Assembly (NCBI RefSeq): GCF_018502385.1
Contig: NZ_CP075523.1
Coordinates: 2,604,001-2,668,000 of the forward strand
DNA length: 64,000 nt
From: Synechococcus sp. LA31
Lineage (GTDB): Bacteria > Cyanobacteriota > Cyanobacteriia > PCC-6307 > Cyanobiaceae
Reading direction: 5' to 3'
How positions within the stretch are numbered: position 1 is the stretch's first letter; every line of letters starts with the position of its first letter. The position numbers and the translations under genes were made by a program. Below, piece by piece: positions 1-20,621 of this stretch. The notes beneath the pieces are model-generated. The model made no database searches. It was not told the origin of the DNA and saw nothing but the letters and a program-made list of their open reading frames with translations.

Positions 1-5
1 GCCAT
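1..5 (-). CDS. possible first bases of nusA (partial)
   Basis: An ATG on the minus strand at 5-3, followed by GC, sits 38 bases downstream of the rimP stop. In most bacteria nusA follows rimP directly, so this may be its start codon. Only five bases are visible, so this rests on gene order alone. Confidence 0.25.
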
Positions 6-43
6 GGGGTGAGGGAGAAACGGGTGAGTCGGGGAGGGGCGGG

Positions 44-517
44 TTAGCCCTCAGTGGGGGTGGTCAGGCGCACGGCAATCACGTCGGCGCGAGGGATGCG
101 AACCGTGCGGCCGCGCACATTGATCTGCACGCTGTCGTCGGTCCGCTCGAGCAGAAGGCCTTCCCGTTCGGCCTCGGCCCCGGTTTTGGCATCGCGGCAG
201 CGAACACAGACCGGAAATCCGCGAAAACTGCGGAAGTCACGGTCATCGTTCAGTGTTTCAGCAATGCCTGGGCTGCTGATCTCCAGAACATAAGCCTCCT
301 CAATCAGTCCCGCAGCTTCGAGCGCATCGTCCAGCAGGCGACTGAAGCTGGCGCAGTTGTCGAGGTTCACATCACCGCCATCGGCCAGACGCAGCTGCAC
401 TTGCAACGTCATCGGAATGCGGTGGGTGAGCAGCTGCACGCCACACACCTGAAACCCGGCTTCGGCGGCAGCCTGGCTGGCCAGGCGCTCTAGATCGGGA
501 ATGAGGGGATGAGGCAA
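44..517 (-). CDS. rimP: Ribosome maturation factor RimP
   Basis: 157 residues, the usual RimP length. RimP is a cytoplasmic factor needed for maturation of the 30S ribosomal subunit. The protein has the N-terminal alpha/beta domain with the family segment VLEISSPGI near residues 78-86 and a C-terminal SH3-like barrel containing RGRTVRIPRADV. The start is a TTG at 517, with no better Met codon nearby. It reads toward the window edge, where nusA would be expected, as in the common rimP-nusA-infB order. A 155-base gap with two hairpins separates it from the gene upstream, so it probably has its own promoter there. Confidence 0.93.
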   Translation of the reverse strand: MPHPLIPDLERLASQAAAEAGFQVCGVQLLTHRIPMTLQVQLRLADGGDVNLDNCASFSRLLDDALEAAGLIEEAYVLEISSPGIAETLNDDRDFRSFRGFPVCVRCRDAKTGAEAEREGLLLERTDDSVQINVRGRTVRIPRADVIAVRLTTPTEG

Positions 518-614
518 GCCAGATCGCTGTTGGGGGACGGGGCGACCCGTCCGGCACCTGCAGGGATCTGCAACCTGACTGGTCGCTGGTTCGAAAACCG
601 ACGAGCAGTGAGGG

Positions 615-654
615 GTGCCCGCCGGGCACGCACTGACCCTAGAGGATCAGGGTC
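615..654 (-). terminator. Tandem hairpins between the 673-942 gene and rimP
   Basis: Two short perfect stems lie side by side: 615-620 pairs with 624-629 (GTGCCC, 3-base loop) and 635-640 pairs with 649-654 (GACCCT, 8-base loop). They follow the stop of the minus-strand gene ending at 673. Neither has a clear U-run, so termination is only a suggestion; they could also be part of the rimP leader. Confidence 0.3.
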
Positions 655-672
655 TGATTCTCTGGCGCTGCC

Positions 673-942
673 TCAGCCGCCCAGTGAACTGAGGTCGACT
701 GCAGGCGGCTCCATGTAGGCATCACCAGGCTTCTGTTCGCCGCGCAGGGTCGGGTCTTGGTTGAGGCACTGGGCTTTCTGCTCATCCGTGCGCAGGTATT
801 GGCACACACGCGCCCAGAGCTTCGAGCGGGTGGAGGGCCCGCCCTGGCTGAAGTGCACCAAGTCGATGCCGCCCGCCATGCCCTGGATCTCCACCTGGCA
901 GAGGGAGCAGCGTTGGCGGGTGCCTGGAGGGATTGCAGCCAT
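673..942 (-). CDS. Conserved-looking small protein with four cysteines
   Basis: About 89 residues if translation starts at the ATG at 942; ATG 951 and TTG 966 are in-frame alternatives and none has a clear ribosome binding site. The chain has a CSLCQVEI segment and two more cysteines (VCQYL, KAQCLNQ), giving four Cys that could bind a metal. No signal peptide or membrane segment is visible. It lies between rimP and a divergent phosphoesterase gene. I think related short proteins occur in other cyanobacteria but cannot name a family, so function is unknown. Confidence 0.6.
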   Translation of the reverse strand: MAAIPPGTRQRCSLCQVEIQGMAGGIDLVHFSQGGPSTRSKLWARVCQYLRTDEQKAQCLNQDPTLRGEQKPGDAYMEPPAVDLSSLGG

Positions 943-992
943 GCCAGCCATGCGCAGAGCAGGCAACTTAGATCCATCGCTGCGGCACCAGG

Positions 993-2877
<1,885 letters not shown>

Positions 2878-2908
2878 GCTACGGTCACCGGCCAGAGTGA
2901 ACGGCGTG

Positions 2909-3622
2909 ATGGCAGATCTGCAGGATCAGATGAAGCATGCGGTGGCGGCAGCGGCCACCGAGCAGATCCAAAGCGGCATGGTCGTGGGTCTGGGCTCTGG
3001 CTCGACGGCAGCCTTGATGATCAAAGCCCTCGGAGCCAAGCTCAACAGCGGCGAGCTCACCGACATCGTGGGTGTCACCACCTCCTTCCAGGGAGAGGTG
3101 CTGGCGGCCGAGCTGGGCATTCCTCTGCAGAGCCTCAATGCGGTGGATCGCATCGATCTGGCCATTGATGGTGCCGATGAGGTGGATCCCTCGTTCCAGC
3201 TGATCAAGGGCGGGGGCGCATGCCACGTGCAGGAAAAGCTGGTGGCTGTGCGGGCTCAGCGATTTGTGGTGGTGGTGGATTCCACCAAGCTGGTGGATAC
3301 CCTCAACCTGGGCTTCCTGCTGCCAGTTGAGGTGATGCCCGGTGCCTGGCGACAGGTGCAGGGGCAACTGGCTGCCATGGGTGGAGATGCGCAGCTGCGC
3401 ATGGCTGTGAAGAAGGCCGGTCCTGTGGTGACCGATCAGGGCAACCTGGTGCTCGATGTGAAATTCGCCGGCGGCATCGGCGATCCGGTGGGCCTCGAGA
3501 AGGAGATCAACAACCTTCCCGGTGTGCTCGAGAACGGCCTATTTGTGAACATCACCGACCAGGTGTTGGTGGGTGAGATCAACGATGGCGTTGCGTCTGT
3601 GCGTGACCTGCTGAAGCGTTGA
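2909..3622 (+). CDS. rpiA: Ribose-5-phosphate isomerase A
   Basis: 237 residues. The enzyme interconverts ribose 5-phosphate and ribulose 5-phosphate, serving the Calvin cycle and the oxidative pentose phosphate pathway in the cytoplasm. Motifs are clear: phosphate-binding GLGSGSTA (28-35), active-site DGADEVD (87-93) and [11 protein letters not shown] (100-110). I start at ATG 2909; a GTG at 2897 is an in-frame alternative. It follows the HtrA gene by 31 bases and converges on hisD with an 18-base gap. Confidence 0.97.
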   Translation: MADLQDQMKHAVAAAATEQIQSGMVVGLGSGSTAALMIKALGAKLNSGELTDIVGVTTSFQGEVLAAELGIPLQSLNAVDRIDLAIDGADEVDPSFQLIKGGGACHVQEKLVAVRAQRFVVVVDSTKLVDTLNLGFLLPVEVMPGAWRQVQGQLAAMGGDAQLRMAVKKAGPVVTDQGNLVLDVKFAGGIGDPVGLEKEINNLPGVLENGLFVNITDQVLVGEINDGVASVRDLLKR

Positions 3623-3631
3623 GCTGTGCCT

Positions 3632-3652
3632 CGGCTCTCATCAGCTGAGCCG
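3632..3652. terminator. Weak hairpin between convergent rpiA and hisD
   Basis: CGGCTC at 3632-3637 pairs with GAGCCG at 3647-3652 around a 9-base loop that holds the hisD stop codon. There is no U-run. It may protect 3' ends or slow polymerase for both genes, but it is weak. Confidence 0.25.
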
Positions 3653-4990
3653 CAGGCGCACTGATTCGGCGTGGCTGTGCAGCCCCTCGCTGTCGGCGAG
3701 AGTGCCCACAGCCGGCCCGGTGGCTTCCAGGGCCTGGCGGTTGAACTGAATCAGGCTCGTGTGGCGCAGGAAGGTTTCCACGCAGAGGGCGCCGGCAAAA
3801 CGGGCTGTACCTGAGGTGGGCAGGGTGTGATTCGGGCCCGCCAGGTAGTCGCCCACGGCTTCCGGTGTCCAGGCGCCCATAAAGATGGCGCCGGCGTGCT
3901 GGATCTGATCCGCCAGGGGCTCGGGTCGCTCTACTTGCAGCTCAAGGTGCTCCGGCGCGAAGCGATCGCTCAATCGGGCGGCTTGATCGAGGCTGTCGCA
4001 CACCACGATCAGGCCCCAGTCGTTGAGGGCTTGGCGGGTGATTGCAGCGCGGGGGTGCCCGGCGAGCTGCTCTTCAAGGGCAGCCGGCACAGCGGCCGCC
4101 AGCTCGGCGCTGGTTGTCAGCAGGATCGCGGCGGCGAGGGGGTCGTGCTCAGCCTGGGCCAAAAGATCGGCGGCCACATGTTCGGCGTTGGCGTTGTGGT
4201 CAGCGATCACCAGCACCTCGCTGGGGCCCGCCAGTGAATCGATCGAGACCCTGCCATAGACGGCTTTTTTGGCGAGGGTCACATAAAGGTTGCCGGGGCC
4301 GGTGATCACATCCACCCGCGGGATGGATTCGGTGCCATAGGCCAGGGCCGCGACGGCCTGGGCTCCCCCCACCCGGTAGATCTCTTCGATCCCGGCCAAA
4401 TGGGCGGCAGCGAGCACGGTCTGGTTGACGCGGCCATCGGGGCCGGGCGGGGTGACCATCACCAACCGCTGCACTCCGGCCACCTTGGCCGGAACGGCAT
4501 TCATCAGAACAGTGCTCGGGTAGCTAGCCCGGCCGCCCGGCACGTAGAGGCCAGCACGCTCTACCGGCCGCCAGCGGCGGCCCAGACGCTCACCATGCAC
4601 GCCGGTCACCATCAGATCAGCCGGCTTCTGGCGCTGGTGGAAATCCACGATGCGGCGGTGGGCCAAATGCAGGGCTTCCTGCAGTGGTTTGGCGGTGGCC
4701 TGCCAGGCCGCGGCCAGATCCTCGGCCGGCACGCGCAGAGGATCCGGCCGCACACCGTCAAAGCGTTCGGTCAGCTCCATCAGAGCCACATCACCCTGCT
4801 GGCGCACCTGCTCGATGATGGCGTCCACTCGCTGTGCCGCCTCCCGGCTTTGGCTGCCGCCGGTGCGTTCAGCGATTGCCTCGAGTCGTTCGCCTGCCGC
4901 TTGAACGTCGTGCAGCACGTCGATCTGCAGTGGGGCGATGTCGCCGGGGGTAGGCGCGGCGGCGGTGGCGCTGGCAGCAGTCGTGCTCAT
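3641..4990 (-). CDS. hisD: Histidinol dehydrogenase
   Basis: 449 residues, slightly longer than the usual 430 because of an Ala/Thr-rich N-terminal tail. HisD catalyses the last two oxidations of histidine synthesis, L-histidinol to L-histidine, using NAD and zinc. Diagnostic blocks include RAGLYVPGGRA, the glycine-rich DVITGPGNLYV, SLAGPSEVLVIAD and the metal-site stretch AQAEHDP. No other his genes are nearby, which is normal for cyanobacteria. It is divergent from rpsT, with a 100-base shared upstream region. Confidence 0.97.
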   Translation of the reverse strand: MSTTAASATAAAPTPGDIAPLQIDVLHDVQAAGERLEAIAERTGGSQSREAAQRVDAIIEQVRQQGDVALMELTERFDGVRPDPLRVPAEDLAAAWQATAKPLQEALHLAHRRIVDFHQRQKPADLMVTGVHGERLGRRWRPVERAGLYVPGGRASYPSTVLMNAVPAKVAGVQRLVMVTPPGPDGRVNQTVLAAAHLAGIEEIYRVGGAQAVAALAYGTESIPRVDVITGPGNLYVTLAKKAVYGRVSIDSLAGPSEVLVIADHNANAEHVAADLLAQAEHDPLAAAILLTTSAELAAAVPAALEEQLAGHPRAAITRQALNDWGLIVVCDSLDQAARLSDRFAPEHLELQVERPEPLADQIQHAGAIFMGAWTPEAVGDYLAGPNHTLPTSGTARFAGALCVETFLRHTSLIQFNRQALEATGPAVGTLADSEGLHSHAESVRLRLS

Positions 4991-5072
4991 GACAGCGGGC
5001 GTTCTCCGGTCAAGCTAGTGGTCAGCCTTGCTAGAGCCGGTGGGGCTGAGGGGTAGAGTCTCTGTTTGCTGA

Positions 5073-5393
<321 letters not shown>

Positions 5394-5445
5394 TTGCACC
5401 ACTGTGCGCGTCTAGGGTTCGGCTGAAGCGTTGAATCTTGATGCC

Positions 5446-6267
5446 ATGGCTGTGGCTGTCGCGTTGGAGAGCCTTGAGGCTCCGTTAATCGACAGTCATT
5501 GCCACATCGTCTTTCGCAATTTCGATGACGACCTCGAGGAGGTGGCTCAACGCTGGCGCGATGCTGGTGTTGGCCGCCTCCTTCATGCTTGCGTTGAGCC
5601 CTCGGAGATCCCTGCTATCCGGGCTTTGGCGGATCGCTTTCCTGAGCTCCGCTATGCCGTGGGCGTTCATCCGCTCGATCCGGAGCACTGGCAGGGCGAT
5701 ACGCCTGCCGTACTGCGCGCTGCCGCTTTAGCCGATTCCCGCGTTGTGGCGATCGGCGAACTGGGCCTGGATCTTTTCCGTGTGAAGAACCTGGAGGAGC
5801 AGTTGGCAATGCTGCGCCCTCAGCTGGATCTGGCCGTGGAGCTGAATCTGCCGGTGATCATTCACTGCCGCGATGCCGCCGAAGCCATGCTCACTGAGCT
5901 GCGCGGGCGGGCTGGTCGGGGTGCTTGTCCGCGTGGGGTGATGCATTGCTGGAGTGGCACTCCAGCGGAGATGGCGGGCTTTCTGGAGCTGGGTCTGTAC
6001 ATCAGCTTCAGTGGCAATGTGACCTTTCCCAAGGCCACCGATACCCACGCCTGCGCCCAGTTGGTGCCTGCTGAGCGCTATTTGGTGGAAACCGATTGCC
6101 CGTTTCTGGCGCCGGTGCCGCGACGGGGAAAACGCAACGAACCGGCGTTTGTGGCGGCGGTCGCCGAGCGGGTGGCGTTGCTGCGCGGTGAAACGCTGCA
6201 GGCGGTGGCTCGTCAGAGCACCAGCAATGCCTGTGCGCTGTTTGGGCCAGCTCTTCACAATGTATGA
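5446..6267 (+). CDS. tatD: TatD-family metal-dependent hydrolase
   Basis: 273 residues from ATG 5446; an in-frame TTG at 5431 is less likely. Metal ligands are visible: IDSHCHI (HxH) at the N-terminus, GELGLD, an IHCRDA segment, MHCWSGT and the C-terminal VETDCPFLAP. The family are TIM-barrel DNases/phosphoesterases linked to DNA repair and quality control; the substrate here is not shown by sequence. It lies between rpsT and the RNA polymerase operon. Confidence 0.9.
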   Translation: MAVAVALESLEAPLIDSHCHIVFRNFDDDLEEVAQRWRDAGVGRLLHACVEPSEIPAIRALADRFPELRYAVGVHPLDPEHWQGDTPAVLRAAALADSRVVAIGELGLDLFRVKNLEEQLAMLRPQLDLAVELNLPVIIHCRDAAEAMLTELRGRAGRGACPRGVMHCWSGTPAEMAGFLELGLYISFSGNVTFPKATDTHACAQLVPAERYLVETDCPFLAPVPRRGKRNEPAFVAAVAERVALLRGETLQAVARQSTSNACALFGPALHNV

Positions 6268-6268
6268 T
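6241..6268 (+). promoter_or_regulatory. Candidate promoter for rpoB
   Basis: A good minus-10 hexamer, TATGAT (five of six matches), lies at 6263-6268 at the very end of tatD. The matching minus-35 region (TTTGGG at 6241-6246, 16-base spacing) is poor. If used, it gives an rpoB leader of about 320 bases. Confidence 0.3.
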
Positions 6269-6593
6269 GTTTCATTGGCCTGGCAGCGGGTTGTGGTTTA
6301 TCCGAGCCCTCTGCAGCCTGAAAGCGCTCGCCAGAGTTCTGGTGCGCCTGCCCATCCCTTTGGTGCTGTTGTCTTTCCGGTGCGAGTTGTCGTTGCCTCC
6401 TGGGTTGAAGCGAGCTGAATAGGTCTGCCGGCGGGCCAGCCCCTCCTCCCCGGAGAGGTTGGCCCTGTCGTCTGTCAATGCCGTCCGTCGCCGCGAGCGC
6501 CGGGCCGTGCTCATCGCTCGCTTCAACACCCATCAGGCTCTGCTCGCTTCAGGCCCCGTCGTTCCGTCCAACCCGTTCCTGCAGGTTCCCCGC
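6268..6593 (+). other. 326-base non-coding leader upstream of rpoB
   Basis: I find no convincing gene here. A reading frame stays open from 6459 into rpoB, but its first 45 codons do not look like RpoB, which begins at MSSAIQ. The notable element is the strong hairpin at 6433-6465, annotated separately. Confidence 0.6.
6433..6465 (+). promoter_or_regulatory. Strong hairpin in the rpoB leader
   Basis: Bases 6433-6446 (GGGCCAGCCCCTCC) pair with 6452-6465 over 14 positions, with twelve Watson-Crick pairs, one G-U and one C-A mismatch, and a 5-base loop TCCCC. It sits 128 bases before the rpoB start. No U-run follows, so it is not a standard terminator. It may be an attenuator, an RNase site or an autoregulatory target. 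Confidence 0.5.
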
Positions 6594-9884
<3,291 letters not shown>

Positions 9885-9928
9885 ATCCTTTCCGTTCTCT
9901 CCGACCAATCCGCGCCCGCTAACCGTCC

Positions 9929-17210
<7,282 letters not shown>

Positions 17211-17214
<4 letters not shown>

Positions 17215-18500
17215 GTGGCGTCGCGCCTGGGATCAAAGGCGCCGCGCGCTTCCTGTTCACCCCATGGGGCGACGCGCAGCAGCAGCAGAAAGGCCGGCGC
17301 TGCGGCCACCACCGTGAACAGGAAGAACCCGGGCCATCCCGCCCGCTCGGCCACCACCCCAGCCGGGGCCGCCAGGATCGAGCGGCTCAGGGCATAAATG
17401 CCAGAGAGCAGGGCGTATTGGGTGGCAGAGAACCGCGGGTTGCACAGGCTCATCAGCAATGCCACGAACACCGCGCCGACCATGCCGCCGCTGATGTTCT
17501 CCAGGCTTACGGCTGTGATCAGACCAGCCACCCCACCACCAAAGCTGGCCAGTGCCCAGTAGCTGAGGTTGCCGATCACGCCGCTGATGGCGAAGAGCCA
17601 AAGCGAGCGGTTCATGCCTAGCCAGGCGAACAGCATGCCCCCGATCACCGTGCCCAGCATCGTGGCGCCGATGGCCCAGCCCCCCTGCACCAGGCCGATA
17701 TCGGCGTCGCTGAACCCTTGCAGTTTCAGAAAGGGGATCGCCATCGCATTGAGCAGGCCATCGGGCCAGCGGTAGAGCAGCACCAGAAGCAGCAGTTGCC
17801 AGGTGTGGTTGGGCCCGGCCCGGTGCAGGAATTCCCGGGCCGGCCCAAGCACCGCCTGCCGCAGGCTGCTCACCGCATGGTCCACAGGCGGCAGCTTCGG
17901 TGCGGTGAGCGTGAAGGGCAGCACAGCCGCTACCAGGCCAGCGGCACTGAGAAAAGCCGCTGGCCAGCCGAAGCGATCGGCCATCAGGAACCCGCCCGCC
18001 CCGACGCTGAGCATCGCGGCCCGGTAGCCCAGTGCTGCTGCTGCGGCGCCGGGGCCACGCTCGGGCTCCGGCAGCAGATCCGTGCGGTAGGCATCCACGG
18101 CGATGTCTTGTGTGGCACTGCACACCGCCAACACCAGCGCCGCTAATCCGATCGCGGTGAGGTGGGCTGGATCACTGCTCGGCCGCAGCAGGGCCATCGC
18201 CGCGATCACCACCACCAGCATCAGCTGCATCAGCAGCAGCCAGCCGCGGCGCCGATCGGGCCAGGGGATCGGCCATCGATCCAGCAATGGCGCCCAAAAC
18301 AGCTTGAGGGTGTAGGGGAGTTCCGCCAGGGGGATCAGCCCGATGAGGGCCAGGGGCACCCCGCTGGCGGTGAGCCAGCCTTGCAACAAGCGGCTACCCA
18401 CCATCAAGGGGGCGCCACTGGCGACGCCTTCCGCGCTTACCGCTACCAAACGCCGCAGCGTGCCGCTAGAGCGAAACGACGCTGGATCCGAGGCGGCCAT
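17211..18500 (-). CDS. MFS transporter, AmpG (muropeptide permease) type
   Basis: 429 residues from ATG 18500, with about twelve hydrophobic segments. Hallmarks of the AmpG branch are [11 protein letters not shown], the DRRRGWLL loop, [13 protein letters not shown] and the [10 protein letters not shown] region. In proteobacteria AmpG imports anhydro-muropeptides from cell-wall turnover; the substrate here is inferred. The start is set where the conserved sequence begins; the frame stays open upstream to 18689 but reads low-quality sequence and would run across the divergent small gene. It is convergent with rlmN. Confidence 0.82.
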
Positions 18501-18550
18501 GCTGCGCTGCTGGGTTGGCGGAACCCTAGGTGCGGTCTCTGGTGGGGAGA

Positions 18551-18700
18551 ATGGATGCACCTTGGCTAAGCCCCGTGCAGTTCCTTCGCTCCACCTTGTT
18601 GCCGGCCGCGATCGTGGTGCTATTCGGCCTGGCCTTGTTTGCTGTGAGCGCTCGCATCTGGCTGCCTGGCGACATGGTCGCTCCAGCACCGATCAGCTGA
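18551..18700 (+). CDS. Small single-pass membrane protein, unknown function
   Basis: 49 residues, MDAPWLSPVQFLRS followed by a hydrophobic helix (about 15-34) and a short polar tail ending PAPIS. A purine-rich GGGGAGA stands directly before the ATG as a ribosome binding site. Codon positions show the same GC bias as neighbouring genes, which supports real coding. It precedes the HEAT-repeat gene by 37 bases and is probably in the same transcript. No family is recognised. Confidence 0.6.
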   Translation: MDAPWLSPVQFLRSTLLPAAIVVLFGLALFAVSARIWLPGDMVAPAPIS

Positions 18701-18737
18701 ACAAGTCCCTTGTGCCCGGGCCCCTACGATCCCCGGC

Positions 18738-19538
18738 ATGACAGGCCCCTATCCTGAGTTTCCCCAGAGTCCGGCCGACCTGGCGCTGGATCCGGAGTTG
18801 CTTGCGCGCGAGCTGGCGGAGGAGCTGCTGGGTGATCCGCTCGACGAGCTCGATGACCCCGCTGTGGGGTTGGCCGATGTGGCGGCCGAGTGTGATCTGG
18901 GCCTTGACCTGTTGCGCGGTGGTCACGATGCGCGCATGCAGGGTCTGCGGATCTTTTGTGAGCATCGCGACCCCAGGGCTCCGGCTCTGTTGGTGCCTCT
19001 GCTTGAGGCCAGCTGCCCGATTCTGCGCATGAGCGCTGTATACGCGCTGGGCCGTAATCCCGATTTGCAGGCGGTGAGTCCGCTGTTGGCGTTGCTTCAG
19101 AACGACAGCAACGGTTACGTGCGTAAAGCCGTTGCCTGGAGCCTCAGCAGCTACCCCGATGCCCCGGTGATGAACCCGCTGATCCGGGCGCTCCAAACCG
19201 ACATCGCAGCGGTGCGCCTGTGGGCCGCCAGTTCCCTGGCGGATGCCGGCTCGACCGGGTTGGCCAAGGCGGATCAAGCAGCCGGCCAGCTGCTGCAGGC
19301 TCTCCGCATCGATAGCGAACCGGCTGTGCGCAGCAACAGCGCCTGGTCGCTCGGGCGGTTGTATGGCGATCTGGTGGAGCCGCGGCAACAAGAGGTGGTG
19401 GAAGCGCTGCTCGGCGCGATGTTGCACGATGGCGATCTGGCGGTGCGGGATGAAGCGCGCCTGGCTCTGGAGCAACTGGAAGATCCCCTCGTGCTTGAAC
19501 GCTTGCAGATCCTTGTGGATGAAGGGCTGTTGCATTGA
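18738..19538 (+). CDS. HEAT-repeat protein
   Basis: 266 residues. From about residue 70 on there are four or five HEAT-like helical repeats, seen in recurring LRMSAVYALG, VRKAVAWSLS, VRLWAASSLA, VRSNSAWSLG and VRDEARLALE at roughly 32-residue spacing. An acidic N-terminal region comes first. In cyanobacteria this fold occurs in bilin lyases (CpcE) and phycobilisome disassembly factor NblB, but also in many unrelated scaffolds, so a phycobilisome role is only a possibility. It leads into the DUF2997-ycf35 cassette after a 92-base gap. Confidence 0.82.
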   Translation: MTGPYPEFPQSPADLALDPELLARELAEELLGDPLDELDDPAVGLADVAAECDLGLDLLRGGHDARMQGLRIFCEHRDPRAPALLVPLLEASCPILRMSAVYALGRNPDLQAVSPLLALLQNDSNGYVRKAVAWSLSSYPDAPVMNPLIRALQTDIAAVRLWAASSLADAGSTGLAKADQAAGQLLQALRIDSEPAVRSNSAWSLGRLYGDLVEPRQQEVVEALLGAMLHDGDLAVRDEARLALEQLEDPLVLERLQILVDEGLLH

Positions 19539-19630
19539 GCCATGTGGATGCATTGATGAAGCGCTTCACCGCGCCGCCAGCACCAGTGCAACGCGGCTAG
19601 CATCCGCACACCCACGCCCGTTTGCCCGGC

Positions 19631-19843
19631 ATGGCCCAGCACACCATCCGCTTTCGGATCCGGCCGGACGGCCGCGTCGAAGAGCTGGTGGAAGGCGTGA
19701 CGGGCAGCGGATGCGAGCAGCTCACCGAGCGCATTGAAGCCAGACTTGGCAGCGTGCAGCAGCGCCAGGCCACTGCCGAGGCTTTTCAGGCTTCCGGCGC
19801 AGCGCTGACACCCGAGCAGACCCTTTCCACCCCGCTCACCTGA
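19631..19843 (+). CDS. DUF2997 protein
   Basis: 70 residues from ATG 19631; a TTG at 19622 is in frame. It has the FRIRPDGRVEELVEGVTG and CEQLTERIEARLG pattern of DUF2997, a small family of unknown function found next to ycf35 in cyanobacteria. Its last base is the first base of the ycf35 ATG (TGATG), so the two are coupled and the products may interact. Confidence 0.78.
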   Translation: MAQHTIRFRIRPDGRVEELVEGVTGSGCEQLTERIEARLGSVQQRQATAEAFQASGAALTPEQTLSTPLT

Positions 19844-20232
19844 TGTCGCACTTCAGCACCGTTAAAACGGAATTGCGCGATCGCGCCGCCCTGATCGACG
19901 CGCTGCGCGATCTCGGTCACGACCCCACGGAGGGTGAGCGTCCTGTGCGGGGTTACCGCGGCCAAACTGTTCAGGCCGACTTGGCAGTGCTGGCAGAGCA
20001 GGGCGGAGACATCGGCTTCCGCTGGAATGAATCCAGCGGAAGCTACGAGCTGGTGACTGATCTCGACCTGTGGCGCCAGCCCATTCCGGTGGAGCGTTTC
20101 CTCGCCAAGCTCACTCAGCGCTACGCCTTACGCAGCATTCTTGCTGCCTCCAGCGATGAAGGCTTCCAGGTGAGCGAACAGAACCAATCTGCCGATGGTT
20201 CGATCGAATTGGTGGTGACCCGCTGGGAGTGA
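19843..20232 (+). CDS. ycf35: Ycf35 / DUF1257 protein
   Basis: 129 residues beginning MSHFSTVKTEL, the standard start of the Ycf35 family, with the conserved GYRGQTVQADLAV segment and a C-terminal YALRSIL. Ycf35 is conserved in cyanobacteria and some algal plastids; its role is not established. The gene overlaps DUF2997 by one base and the ferredoxin by four (GTGA), so DUF2997, Ycf35 and the ferredoxin are almost certainly translated from one mRNA. Confidence 0.9.
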   Translation: MSHFSTVKTELRDRAALIDALRDLGHDPTEGERPVRGYRGQTVQADLAVLAEQGGDIGFRWNESSGSYELVTDLDLWRQPIPVERFLAKLTQRYALRSILAASSDEGFQVSEQNQSADGSIELVVTRWE

Positions 20233-20621
20233 GCGTCGATCCTGGTGTTGCCTTTGCCGCTGCGGCGGCTCCCGCTCCTACGGCAACGGGCAAAGAGCCT
20301 GTGCTCGGAGGCGTTCTGCGCCAGAAAGCGGTCTGGGTCGATGAAGCCGTGTGCATCGGCTGTCGCTATTGCACCCACGTCGCCGCTAACACCTTCCTAG
20401 TGGAAGAAGACTGGGGCCGATCCCGTGCCCTGCGTCAGGACGGTGACAGCACCGAGCGCATCCAGGAAGCGATCGACACCTGTCCGGTGGATTGCATCCA
20501 TTGGGTTAGCTACGAAGAGCTACCCGCCCTTGAGGAGCAAACCCGCCATCAGGAGCTGCAGCCCCTCGGCTTACCCACGCCATCGCGCCCTAGGCGAACG
20601 CTGCCCCGCGCCACTGCCTAA
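20229..20621 (+). CDS. Ferredoxin with one [4Fe-4S]-type cluster
   Basis: 130 residues from GTG 20229. After an Ala/Pro-rich N-terminal extension come Cys42-x2-Cys45-x2-Cys48 (VCIGCRYCTH) and Cys85-Pro-x2-Cys89 (TCPVDCIHW), enough for a single [4Fe-4S] cluster plus a spare Cys. A Pro/Arg-rich tail follows. Related proteins in cyanobacteria and plants are low-potential or regulatory ferredoxins. It is translationally coupled to ycf35 upstream and to an aldo/keto reductase downstream (one-base overlap), which suggests it serves one of them. Confidence 0.85.
   Translation: MSVDPGVAFAAAAAPAPTATGKEPVLGGVLRQKAVWVDEAVCIGCRYCTHVAANTFLVEEDWGRSRALRQDGDSTERIQEAIDTCPVDCIHWVSYEELPALEEQTRHQELQPLGLPTPSRPRRTLPRATA

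Noticed and set aside
585-606. TGGTTCGAAAACC looks like a tRNA T-arm between rimP and the next gene
   Set aside because: The flanking bases do not form a T-stem with a 7-base loop, and no acceptor, D or anticodon arms can be built around it. It is a short local hairpin.
6459-6593. In-frame N-terminal extension of rpoB by 45 codons
   Set aside because: The extra residues show no RpoB similarity, and normal cyanobacterial RpoB begins at the MSSAIQ position. The region also contains part of the strong leader hairpin.
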